From assembly GCA_030538115.1 (NCBI GenBank), contig JAUNUP010000049.1, positions 1-15,578 of the forward strand: 15,578 nt of DNA, read 5' to 3'. Positions 1-7,897 of the stretch are shown in pieces. The notes beneath the pieces are model-generated. The model saw only the letters and a program-made list of their open reading frames with translations. It did not search any database and had not been told where the DNA came from. This stretch comes from Dermatophilus congolensis. GTDB lineage: Bacteria > Actinomycetota > Actinomycetes > Actinomycetales > Dermatophilaceae. How positions within the stretch are numbered: position 1 is the first letter of the stretch; every line of letters starts with the position of its first letter. The translations under genes were made by a program, and so were the position numbers.

Positions 1-66
1 GACGAGCGCGACGACGATCGTGACGATGACGACGACGATGACGACGACGAGCGGGACGACGACTGA
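1..66 (+). CDS. C-terminal end of an unidentified Asp-rich protein (partial)
   Basis: Reading frame 1 is open from the first base to a TGA at 64-66 and encodes about 21 residues, nearly all aspartate with a few Glu and Arg. It ends 32 bases before the histidine kinase start on the same strand, so it is probably the tail of the preceding gene in the same operon. Asp-rich low-complexity tails occur on secreted or membrane-anchored actinobacterial proteins, including PepSY-domain proteins that often neighbour two-component systems, but nothing here identifies the family. The start lies outside the window. The GAC repeat could also be non-coding simple sequence. Confidence 0.45.
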   Translation, partial: DERDDDRDDDDDDDDDERDDD

Positions 67-98
67 CGCGGCGGACACGAGAGCGGGTAGTACTCCGA

Positions 99-1622
99 AT
101 GAACGAACCGTCCAGCGCGGACGCGGGGCCTCAGCGCCCGGGTTCGCGGGCCTGGTTGCGCCGGCTACGACCTCACATGTCGTTGTCGCGCAGCGTGATC
201 AGCGCGTTGCTGATCATCGCCAGCGCTGGGCTCGTCTTCTCCGGGGGCATCTCGCACACACTGCACAACCGCGCGCTCAGCGAGCGCATCGACGCAGAAC
301 TGGCTCAGGAACTACAGGAATTTCGGGGCCTGGCCAATTCACCAGACCCCAATACGGGTAGGCCGTTCGCCTCCGTCGCCGATCTGCTGGAGACGGAACT
401 GGCGCGCAACGTGCCCAACCGTCACGAGGAGTTCGTCGTCTTCATCGACGGCAAGGTGCCGTTCGTGTCGGCGGCACCCAGACCCTTGGAATTCGAGAAG
501 AGCGCCGAGCTGCGCGCTTTCATCGCCGCGCTTCCCCGCGACGCCGACCCCCAGTACGGCTCGGCGACACACGCAGAGCGCTCTGTGAGATTCGTGGCGT
601 CCCACGTTCACGTGCCGGGCGACCCGGCACTGGGCACGTTCGTCGCCGCGATCGATGCCACCGCCGAGCGCGACAACATCGATGACACTCTGCAGGCCCA
701 GATCCTCGCGGGGCTGCTGACCCTGCTGCTCATCGCCGGAGTCGGTGCGCTCACCTTCCGCCTGCTGCTCAGCCCACTCACCGAACTCTCGAAAGCCGCC
801 GAGCGGATCAACGACGCTCGCCTCGACGAGCGGGTGCCCGAGCGCGGCCCCGACGATCTCGCGTTGCTCGCCCGCACGGTGAACAACATGCTCGACCGCC
901 TCGACCAAGCGTTCAGCACCCAGCGAGCCCTTCTCGACGACGTCGGGCACGAACTGCGCACGCCTCTGACGGTGCTGCGCGGGCATCTGGAGATCATGGA
1001 CACGAAGGACGCCGAAGACGTCGACGCGACACGCGACCTGCTGCTCGACGAGATCGACCGGATGGGCCGACTCGTCGACGAACTCGTGCTGCTCGCGAAA
1101 TCGGAACGCCCTGATTTTCTCGTGACCGCTCCGGTCGACGTCGACGACATCGTCGACGGTGTCATGACGCGCGCGGTCACCCTCGCCGACCGGCAGTTCC
1201 GGGTCGACGGACGCGCGGAGGTCGCGATCCTCGCTGACCGACAGCGCCTCACCCAGGCGCTGCTGCAACTGCTCTCAAACGCGATCCGCTATACGCAGCC
1301 CGACGACCAGATCGCCGTCGGCGCCCGCGTCAGGGACGACGAGCTCGTCGAGATCTGGGTGCGAGACACCGGCAAGGGCATCGACCCCGCCGACCACACC
1401 AGGGTCTTCGAACGCTTCGAACGCGGCTCCTCCCCCGTCAGCCCGGACGACGCGGGCGGCCGTAGCCACAACTCCGGCCTCGGCCTGTCGATCGTCGCTG
1501 CCATCGCCAAGGCCCACGGCGGCCGTATCGACCTCATCAGTGCACCGGGCCGTGGCTCGACGTTCACGCTGGTGCTCCCCTCGGAGCCCCCGATCCCCTC
1601 TCGCAAGGAGGCCCGAAGTTGA
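99..1622 (+). CDS. Sensor histidine kinase with HAMP domain, two-component system
   Basis: This 507-residue membrane kinase senses an unknown signal and phosphorylates the response regulator encoded next. A first transmembrane helix lies near residues 33-50, an extracytoplasmic sensor region follows to about 198, and a second helix spans about 200-222. A HAMP linker comes next, then the dimerisation/phosphoacceptor H box (GHELRTPL, phospho-His 284) and the HATPase domain with N box Asn394, G1 box DTGKG at 423-427 and G2 box SGLGLS. The length is usual for this class. The ATG at 99 lacks a good Shine-Dalgarno; ATG 177 (Met27) is an alternative but sits directly before the first helix. The stop overlaps the regulator start. 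The specific sensor family is not recognised; the kinase assignment is secure. Confidence 0.95.
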   Translation: MNEPSSADAGPQRPGSRAWLRRLRPHMSLSRSVISALLIIASAGLVFSGGISHTLHNRALSERIDAELAQELQEFRGLANSPDPNTGRPFASVADLLETELARNVPNRHEEFVVFIDGKVPFVSAAPRPLEFEKSAELRAFIAALPRDADPQYGSATHAERSVRFVASHVHVPGDPALGTFVAAIDATAERDNIDDTLQAQILAGLLTLLLIAGVGALTFRLLLSPLTELSKAAERINDARLDERVPERGPDDLALLARTVNNMLDRLDQAFSTQRALLDDVGHELRTPLTVLRGHLEIMDTKDAEDVDATRDLLLDEIDRMGRLVDELVLLAKSERPDFLVTAPVDVDDIVDGVMTRAVTLADRQFRVDGRAEVAILADRQRLTQALLQLLSNAIRYTQPDDQIAVGARVRDDELVEIWVRDTGKGIDPADHTRVFERFERGSSPVSPDDAGGRSHNSGLGLSIVAAIAKAHGGRIDLISAPGRGSTFTLVLPSEPPIPSRKEARS

Positions 1623-2290
1623 CCGGCATACTCATCGCCGAGGACGAACCCCGCATCGCCTCGTTCGTCTCGAAGGGGCTGCGTTCAGCGGGCTACGCGA
1701 CGATGACCGTGGGCGACGGCCTATCGGCGCTGCAAGTGGCGCTGACCGCCGACGTCGACCTGGTGATTCTCGACATCGGCCTGCCCGACATGGACGGCTA
1801 CGAGGTGCTGCGACGCCTGCGTGCACAGGGCAGCCAGGTGCCGGTGATCGTCTTGACCGCGCGCACGAGCGTCGACGACACGATCGCCAGTCTCGAGGGC
1901 GGCGCCGACGACTACATGCCCAAACCGTTCCGGTTCGAAGAATTGCTCGCCCGGGTGCGGCTGCGGCTGCGCGCCCCGGCCGCCACCTCCGAACCTGCGG
2001 CGAGTCACGAGCTCAACGCCGGCGACGTGCGTCTGGACCTGCACACTCGGCAGTTGCACGTCGACGGCATCGCACACGACCTCTCGGCCCGCGAATTCTC
2101 GCTCGCGGAGACGTTCGTGCGGCATCCTCGGCAGGTGCTCTCGCGTGAGCAATTGCTGTCGCGGGTATGGGGTTACGACTTCGACCCCGACTCCAACGTC
2201 GTCGACGTCTACGTCGGATATCTGCGCAAGAAGCTCGGCTCCGAGCGCATCGTCACCGTGCGCGGCATGGGGTACCGGCTCGACGTGTGA
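1619..2290 (+). CDS. OmpR/PhoB-family response regulator
   Basis: This 223-residue DNA-binding response regulator is the partner of the upstream kinase. The receiver domain (about 1-115) has the acidic pocket E8/D9, phosphoacceptor Asp52 in LVILDIGLP, Thr80 in VLTAR and Lys102 in MPKPF. The C-terminal winged-helix domain (about 130-223) carries the typical SAREFSLAE, VWGYDFDP and VRGMGYRLDV segments. The start is a TTG at 1619, supported by an AAGGAGG Shine-Dalgarno at 1605-1611 with 7 bases spacing; it overlaps the kinase stop (TTGA), showing translational coupling. The family usually binds direct repeats spaced 10-11 bp. A run of such repeats lies just beyond the stop (2303-2336), noted separately. 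The regulon is unknown. Confidence 0.95.
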   Translation: MTGILIAEDEPRIASFVSKGLRSAGYATMTVGDGLSALQVALTADVDLVILDIGLPDMDGYEVLRRLRAQGSQVPVIVLTARTSVDDTIASLEGGADDYMPKPFRFEELLARVRLRLRAPAATSEPAASHELNAGDVRLDLHTRQLHVDGIAHDLSAREFSLAETFVRHPRQVLSREQLLSRVWGYDFDPDSNVVDVYVGYLRKKLGSERIVTVRGMGYRLDV

Positions 2291-2302
2291 GTTCAGCTGC
2301 GT

Positions 2303-2336
2303 GTCAGCACCCGTCAACCGCTGTCAACCGGCGTCA
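2303..2336. repeat. GTCA motif repeated four times at exact 10-bp spacing
   Basis: GTCA (TGAC on the minus strand) begins at 2303, 2313, 2323 and 2333. The two middle decamers share GTCAACCG. The array spans the 33-base gap between the convergent response regulator and kinase genes and runs into the 3' end of the kinase gene, whose TGA stop is one of the repeat units. No terminator-like T run is seen. It may be chance, a multi-frame stop, or a protein-binding site. Confidence 0.5.
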
Positions 2337-3529
2337 CAACCGGGCGTCAGCGCCGCGAGGTCGAGCCGCCCGGGTCGTAGCGCGTGCACCGCGAAGACGC
2401 GCAGCCGAGCAGCCCTTCGCAACAGCACGAGGGCCTCGAGCGCCTCAGGGGTCGCGACGGCGGGGTGGCTGAGGTCGCTCAGGCGCGACACGAGCTGCTT
2501 CTCGAACTCTCGGGCATGCCCTGGCCCGTGCTCCGGCTCCAGCGCCTGCGCTCTACGCACGTGGGCGAGGAGGTTCGCCACGTCCAGCGCCGGATGGGTC
2601 CAGGCGGCGGTGTCCCAATCGAGAAACGTCACGCGTGTCTGTGCCTGTGCTGGCGTCCGTGTCTGTGTCGGCGTCGTCGGGGCGTCGACGAGGATCTGGC
2701 CTTCGTGCAGGTCACGGTGGGCGAGGACAGCCCGGTCCAGCCCCTCGGCCCGGAGGTCGGGGTGCTGCTCGAGCCTGTCGGCCACCTCGGTCGCCTGCTC
2801 GACGAGGGTCGCCTTCTGCTCCGGCGACAGGGCGCCCTCGGGAGCTCCGGCCGCGGCCGCCGCCGCCCACGATCGCAGGATCGCAGCCTCCTGCTCCCCG
2901 GTATGCACCGGGAGTTCGTGAGGCAGGCCGTCGTTGCATGCAGCCCTTACCCCGGCCAGGGCAGCGAGCGCGCGGGCAACGCTGTCGGCCGACTGCTCGA
3001 CGAGTCGCGCCGGCCCCTCGGCGAGGATCCGATCGAGCGCGATACCCGGGGCCCGGCCAAGACGCAGCCATCCGTCTCGGGAGTCGGAACCGAGCAGCGG
3101 CGGCCGAAGCGGAGCCCCCGCGTCCACAGCCAACCCGCCCAGCAGGTCTTCAACAGCTTCCGCACGCGCAAGGGCCCGGCGGGTGGCGGACTTCTTGGCG
3201 AGTTTGACGAAGGTGCCGTCGGGCAGGGTCAGCACCGCGCGCTTTAACCCCCGGTGGGCGAGCACCCGGCCTCCGTCAGTGCGCCAACGAGCCAGGGCGG
3301 GCAGGGTGGCAGCGATCTCGTCGTCGCTGAGCGTGCGGCAGCCGCCGCAGTCGAGAACCGCAGCGACCGCGCCGTCCGGCGTCGCGCACTCGAGCACGTA
3401 GCCGGCGCTCGGGTCGCCGAGGTCGGCCGGCCACACGCGGCGCACCGGCAGGTGGCCGCTGTCGGACTCGACCCCGCGGGCGATCACCTCGCGCAGGCGA
3501 ACGGGCAGGTCGTCATGGGGTGTCGTCAT
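2324..3529 (-). CDS. APH-fold phosphotransferase (aminoglycoside phosphotransferase family), second of a pair
   Basis: This 401-residue protein has the C-terminal half of an APH/choline-kinase fold. The catalytic loop is HRDLHEGQILV (His271, catalytic Asp273, Gln278) and the metal-binding motif is FLDWDTA (Asp304, Asp306), followed by a helical region rich in Arg and Leu. The usual Mg-binding Asn of HxDxxxxN is Gln. A Thr/Gln/Pro-rich stretch (about 283-299) lies between the two motifs. The ATG at 3529 overlaps the stop of the upstream kinase gene (ATGA), which decides the start over longer in-frame openings. It is the last gene of the glycosyltransferase/exporter operon. The substrate is probably a small molecule or sugar of that pathway; true antibiotic resistance cannot be inferred from the fold. 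Confidence 0.8.
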   Translation of the reverse strand: MTTPHDDLPVRLREVIARGVESDSGHLPVRRVWPADLGDPSAGYVLECATPDGAVAAVLDCGGCRTLSDDEIAATLPALARWRTDGGRVLAHRGLKRAVLTLPDGTFVKLAKKSATRRALARAEAVEDLLGGLAVDAGAPLRPPLLGSDSRDGWLRLGRAPGIALDRILAEGPARLVEQSADSVARALAALAGVRAACNDGLPHELPVHTGEQEAAILRSWAAAAAAGAPEGALSPEQKATLVEQATEVADRLEQHPDLRAEGLDRAVLAHRDLHEGQILVDAPTTPTQTRTPAQAQTRVTFLDWDTAAWTHPALDVANLLAHVRRAQALEPEHGPGHAREFEKQLVSRLSDLSHPAVATPEALEALVLLRRAARLRVFAVHALRPGRLDLAALTPGCDAG

Positions 3530-4854
3530 CCGTCGGCTCCATGCTTCGGGGCCGTGAGGCCGAGGTGTCGTTCGGCCAGCGCCACCAGCTCTTCGGTGCG
3601 CTCGGCCCAGTCGAAGTGGCGGCGCCGGAACGGCTCCGGGGCTCGCAGCAGGGCAGCCGCCGCCACGACCTCGGGCGGGGCCGCGAGCGTCGCCGGTGAG
3701 TGCCCGTCGCGGCCGGCGAGCGTCTCGGTCACCTGCCACGTCGCCGCGTCCCACCCCAGGGGCCATAGGCCGCAGCGGTCCCAGTCGAGCACCTGCGTCT
3801 GCGATGCTCCCTGCTCGCGCTGCTCGCCCTGCTCGTTCAGCACCTCGGAGACGACGAGTTGGTCGGCGGAGTAGTCACCGTGGGCGGGGGCCGCGCCGCA
3901 GGTTTCGAGACGCGGCCCGAGTTCGGCGGCGATCCGCGCCGCCCGCTCCTGCCAGTGCAAGCCGGCCACGTCGAACGCCGCGACACCCACCGCCGCCGAG
4001 CGGAGCGCCGACGCGACATCCACGGGCTTCCACGGCCACCCCACCGCGGCGTCGGCTCGGGCTCGCTCGTGCGCCAGGCTCACCACATCGGGCTGAGCGT
4101 CGCCGGGCACCCACGGCCGCCCGGGGGTGAAGGCGACGACCTCGCGCGCCTGCCCCGCGTGTATACGCACGATCCACCCAGCGTCGCTGCCATCACAGGC
4201 GACACTGTCGACGCCACCGCCGCTGTCGCAGGAAAGAGGCGACCAGTGGCCGACGAAGCGTCTGGCCGGGTTGTGGCTCAGCGTGCGCACGGTGCCGCGC
4301 CTGCGCGCCGCCTCCGGGTCGCGCGCGGCCGGGCCGCGGGAGTCGCTGTGCCTCACCACGGCTCGCAACCGCACCGGAATCCCGGTGTCGGGCAGCAGCG
4401 CCGACAGGCCGCGCAAGCGTCGGTCTCCGATCGCCGGCGTGACGAGCACGCGCCGCCGGTGCTCGACGACCAGCGCAGGTCCGCGAGGAGCCGTGATGGC
4501 TCGGATCCGCGCGTCAGCGGCCTGGGGCGACGCTGCCCACTGCTGGGCAGCCGTACCGACTGCACGCCACGCCCGGTGCGCCGCATCGACGTCCTTTTCG
4601 CGCTTTGTCTCCCACAGTTCGGGGGCCAGCGCTCGGGCGAGCAGCCACGGCAACGACGGCTCGTCGGGCGCGCTGCGCGGCGGAGGGCGCAGGACCGCGG
4701 TCACCGAAGCACCCGGCTTCAGGCGCAGGCGCTCGACCGCGTACCCGGCCCCCCAGGCGCCGCACACACGCGCGAGTACCTCAGCGTCGAGCATGGTGGC
4801 CAGTCCGGGCAGCTCGGGGTAGCGCGCGACGAGCGCGGCATCGGCCGAGTTCAT
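3526..4854 (-). CDS. APH-fold phosphotransferase, first of a pair
   Basis: This 442-residue protein is related in fold to its downstream neighbour. Its C-terminal part has the catalytic loop HGDYSADQLVV (His325, Asp327, Gln332) and the metal-binding motif VLDWDRCG (Asp357, Asp359). As in the neighbour, Gln replaces the canonical Asn. The N-terminal part (MNSADAALVARYPELPGL, then RLRLKPGASVTAVLR) fits the beta-rich nucleotide-binding lobe of small-molecule kinases. A Glu/Gln-rich repeat stretch encoded near 3807-3840 lies between the two motifs. The start ATG at 4854 overlaps the ABC transporter stop (ATGA), and its stop overlaps the next start (ATGA). The substrate is unknown; the operon suggests phosphorylation of a glycosylated or sugar metabolite. 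Confidence 0.75.
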   Translation of the reverse strand: MNSADAALVARYPELPGLATMLDAEVLARVCGAWGAGYAVERLRLKPGASVTAVLRPPPRSAPDEPSLPWLLARALAPELWETKREKDVDAAHRAWRAVGTAAQQWAASPQAADARIRAITAPRGPALVVEHRRRVLVTPAIGDRRLRGLSALLPDTGIPVRLRAVVRHSDSRGPAARDPEAARRRGTVRTLSHNPARRFVGHWSPLSCDSGGGVDSVACDGSDAGWIVRIHAGQAREVVAFTPGRPWVPGDAQPDVVSLAHERARADAAVGWPWKPVDVASALRSAAVGVAAFDVAGLHWQERAARIAAELGPRLETCGAAPAHGDYSADQLVVSEVLNEQGEQREQGASQTQVLDWDRCGLWPLGWDAATWQVTETLAGRDGHSPATLAAPPEVVAAAALLRAPEPFRRRHFDWAERTEELVALAERHLGLTAPKHGADG

Positions 4855-6710
4855 CGGCCCTCACCCATCCCCATCGCGGCCGGCGTCGCCTCCACGAGGT
4901 CGCCGTCGCGCAGCTCGACCACGCGGTCGACCAACCGCAGAAGGCGCTCGTCGTGCGTGACGACGATCGTCGTACGACCGACGCAGAGGCGCTGGAGCGC
5001 GTCGACGAGCGCCTCCACGGAGGGCGTGTCGAGGCCGGTCGAGGGCTCGTCGAGCAGCACGAGCCGGGGGCGGCGCACCATGGCGCGCGCCACGGCCAAA
5101 CGCTGCCGCTGGCCACCCGACAGGGTGACGCCGCGCTCTCCGACGCTGCGGTGGATGCCCTCGGGGTGGGTCTCGATCATCTCGCCGAGCCCGGCCTCGC
5201 GGAGGGCCTCGATCACGTCGTCGTCGGTCGCGTCGAGGCGTCCGAGCCGCACGTTGTCGGCGAGGGTGCCCGACAGCACCGCACTGTCCTGCAGCACGAC
5301 GGCTGTCGCGTCGCGGACGCTCGCGGTCGTCACATCGGCGAGGTCGTGACCGTCGAGGCGGATGCTGCCTGCAGTCGGCGTGATGAACCGCATGAGCAGC
5401 GACAGCAGCGTCGACTTGCCGGCGCCACTGGGCCCGACGATCGCGATCCGCTCCCCCGCGTTGACGACGAGATCGACGTCGCGCAGCACCGGCATGTCGG
5501 GCCGGTAACCGGCCGTGACGCCCTCGACCTCGACGCGGCCGCACGAGGCACGCAAAGCAAGCCCGTTGCCGGGATGCGACGGCAACGGCCGGGCCCAGCT
5601 CGGCTCCGGCGCCGGCTCGGCGTCGCGGAGGGTGTCGGCGATGCGCTCACCGGAGGCCGAGGCGCGGGCGATGCGGCCCGTGTGCTTGGCGATGTCGCGC
5701 AGCGGCTTGAACGTGGTCTTGAGGTAGGTGATGAACACGACGAGCTCGCCGGGGCTGATCGCGCCCACGAGTACCCGGTGCCCACCGACGGCCAGCACGA
5801 CGCCCGTGGCGATGCCCACGATGAAGTCGGTGCGGCGTTCGAGCCCGGCCGACAGGCGCTTGGCCTTGACGCCCTCGCCGAGGCCCTTGCTGTCGGCGGC
5901 CTTGAATCGAGACGAAAGGTGCTCGGCGAGACCGTAGGCCTGCACCGTGGTGATGGCGCCGAACGCCTCGGAGGCGTCGCCGGCCAGCTCACCTTCGCGC
6001 CGTCTCTGCTGCCGGGAGGCGGCCGTAATGTTGCCGCCGGCCCGCCGCCCGGAGAGGGCGAGGATCGGCAGCACCGCCACCACAACGGCCCCCAGCACCG
6101 GGTCGAGCACGACCACGACGATGAGCATGCCTACCACGGTGATGAGGTTGGCCATCAACGGCAGCCCCGCGGTGACGCCCGCCTCCTGGATACGGCCCAC
6201 GTCGGAAACGACTCGCGTGACGAGGTCGCCCGAGCGCGCTGTGGCGTGAAACGCGGTCGGCGCAGCAAGAAGACTCGAGTGCACCTGGGCCCGCAGGCGC
6301 GCCGACACCTGTGCGCCGACGAACGCGAACGCGACCGTCGACATGTAGGCGGCCCCGGCCCGCAGGGCGGTGACCGCCACGACCGAGACGCCCGCGAGTA
6401 TCAGAAGGGTCGGCGAATCCAGCCCCGCCAGCCACCCCGCGATCCCGCCGACGGCGGAGTCCGCGACAGCCGGGTCGACCGCTTGCGTGCCTCCCGATAG
6501 CACGCGGGCGCCGATGGTGTCGATGACCCAACTCATCGGCCACGGCTCGAGCAGGCGCGCCACGACCTCCAGCAGGATGGCGGCGACGCCACCCGCCATG
6601 AGCAGGCGCGAACCCTTGACGTGCGGTTTCAGCAGGCCGAGCGTGCGCTTCAGCGCCCCGGCCCGGAGTTGGTCCTTCTTGTGCTTCACCGAACGGTGTT
6701 TCGCTGCCAT
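4851..6710 (-). CDS. Fused ABC exporter (type I transmembrane domain plus ATPase)
   Basis: This 619-residue half-transporter should work as a homodimer exporting a lipid-like or glycosylated substrate. The N-terminal half has about six hydrophobic helices typical of type I exporters. The ATPase domain follows, with Walker A GPSGAGKST (Lys432), Q-loop VVLQDSA, signature LSGGQ (530-534), Walker B LVLLDEPS near 550-557 and the H-loop VVTHDE. Gene order places it after three glycosyltransferases and before two kinases. The ATG at 6710 is preferred because GGAG (6718-6721) lies 7 bases before it; the GTG at 6713 (one codon pair earlier in register) would have only 4 bases. The upstream glycosyltransferase stop overlaps this start. 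The substrate is not predictable from sequence. Confidence 0.93.
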   Translation of the reverse strand: MAAKHRSVKHKKDQLRAGALKRTLGLLKPHVKGSRLLMAGGVAAILLEVVARLLEPWPMSWVIDTIGARVLSGGTQAVDPAVADSAVGGIAGWLAGLDSPTLLILAGVSVVAVTALRAGAAYMSTVAFAFVGAQVSARLRAQVHSSLLAAPTAFHATARSGDLVTRVVSDVGRIQEAGVTAGLPLMANLITVVGMLIVVVVLDPVLGAVVVAVLPILALSGRRAGGNITAASRQQRRREGELAGDASEAFGAITTVQAYGLAEHLSSRFKAADSKGLGEGVKAKRLSAGLERRTDFIVGIATGVVLAVGGHRVLVGAISPGELVVFITYLKTTFKPLRDIAKHTGRIARASASGERIADTLRDAEPAPEPSWARPLPSHPGNGLALRASCGRVEVEGVTAGYRPDMPVLRDVDLVVNAGERIAIVGPSGAGKSTLLSLLMRFITPTAGSIRLDGHDLADVTTASVRDATAVVLQDSAVLSGTLADNVRLGRLDATDDDVIEALREAGLGEMIETHPEGIHRSVGERGVTLSGGQRQRLAVARAMVRRPRLVLLDEPSTGLDTPSVEALVDALQRLCVGRTTIVVTHDERLLRLVDRVVELRDGDLVEATPAAMGMGEGR

Positions 6711-7897
6711 CACCCGTCTCCGTGCACGCCGATCGACTGCACCTGTTCGAGGCTCAGAATCGTATCGACCACGGCCGACCAGGTGAACCGCTGCGCCGCC
6801 GCCCGCGCCGCCTCGCCCATGCGAGCGCGCTCACCGACGTTGGCGGCGAGCCGGCCGAGCGCGTCGACGAACGCGGGCTCATCACCCGGGGCCACGAGGT
6901 GGGCCTCGTGCGGGTCGAGGAGGTCGGGCAGGTCGGCGACCGCCGAGAGCACGGTCGGCAGCCCGCTCGCCAGGTACTCCGCCACCTTGAGGGGCGAGAA
7001 GTAGGCCTCACCCTTCGGATAGGGGGCCACCGCGATATCGGCCTGCGCCAAGTACTCCGGCACCTGTTCGGGCGCCACCAGACCGACAGAACGCACTGCG
7101 ACCTGGCACGATGCGGCGAGGTCGAGCACCTGCTGCAGGCACGGGCCGTCGCCGACGAGCAGCAACTCGACAGGGGTACCCCGCCGACCGAGCTCTGCCG
7201 CGGCGCGGACGAGTTGGTCGGGGTCGTGCCACGGACGGAACCCCCCGACGAACGCCACCACCGGACGCGCCGTCTCGCGAGGCGTCACCACCCGGTAGCG
7301 CGCGAGGTCGACACCGTTGGGCACGGTGTGCACCGGACGGCCCGATTCGCCCTCCGCCCAGCGAGCGACACCGCTGCTCACGGCGATCGCCGTGCCCGCG
7401 GCGCGGAGCGCCCGGACGGTCATGTCGGTGGCGGCCTGCGCCGCATGGAGTTCACGGTGGGTGGCCTGCTCCTCGACGAGCGGGGCGTTCACCTCCAGCA
7501 CCGTGTGCGCACCGGCCGCGGCCGCCTGTTCGAGCACCTGGCACGAGAACAGGCTGTATCGCTGGTAGACAAGGGGGCGCGTCGCGTCGCTTGCCTCAGC
7601 GGCACGCTCACGCACCAGGTCGGCGACGAGGGAGGCCGTTCGCTCGTCGAGTTCGATGAGCGCCTGTTCGCGCTCGGCGACCCCGGAGGTCTTCGGCAGC
7701 TTCATCTCGACGACCTCGACGCTCTCCAGGCCCGCCGGAGCTTCGCCTCCGATGCGGGTCGCGACGAGCGTGACGCGCCCGGTCGACCGGGCGACGAGTT
7801 CGCGCAGCACCGACTGCACGTGCACCGAACTGCCCTTGTGGCCGTACGCAGGCACCCCCGGGTCGAGGAGTACGTAGACGGCGTCGTGAACCTTCAC
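6710..7897 (-). CDS. GT4-type glycosyltransferase
   Basis: This 395-residue GT-B glycosyltransferase probably transfers a sugar from a nucleotide donor onto an acceptor made by the cluster. The N-terminal Rossmann domain has the acceptor-side loop PGVPAYGHKGSSVHVQ. The C-terminal donor domain shows VPNGVDLARY, FVGGFRPWHDPDQLV, LLLVGDGP and the family signature FSPLKVAEYLASGLPTV, with the Lys and Glu typical of GT4 retaining enzymes. No transmembrane segment or signal peptide is evident, so it is cytoplasmic or membrane-associated. The GTG start at 7897 has AGGAGG 7 bases upstream and overlaps the previous gene's stop (GTGA). Its own stop overlaps the ABC exporter start. Donor and acceptor are unknown. 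Confidence 0.9.
   Translation of the reverse strand: MKVHDAVYVLLDPGVPAYGHKGSSVHVQSVLRELVARSTGRVTLVATRIGGEAPAGLESVEVVEMKLPKTSGVAEREQALIELDERTASLVADLVRERAAEASDATRPLVYQRYSLFSCQVLEQAAAAGAHTVLEVNAPLVEEQATHRELHAAQAATDMTVRALRAAGTAIAVSSGVARWAEGESGRPVHTVPNGVDLARYRVVTPRETARPVVAFVGGFRPWHDPDQLVRAAAELGRRGTPVELLLVGDGPCLQQVLDLAASCQVAVRSVGLVAPEQVPEYLAQADIAVAPYPKGEAYFSPLKVAEYLASGLPTVLSAVADLPDLLDPHEAHLVAPGDEPAFVDALGRLAANVGERARMGEAARAAAQRFTWSAVVDTILSLEQVQSIGVHGDG

Noticed and set aside
20..361. Plus-strand open frame overlapping the aspartate tail and the kinase start.
   Set aside because: It is out of frame with both supported genes and has low-complexity Arg/Ala/Thr composition.
2324..4854. Reading the two APH-fold proteins as aminoglycoside resistance genes.
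   Set aside because: The fold covers many small-molecule kinases, the motifs are non-canonical, and the operon context is glycosylation and export.
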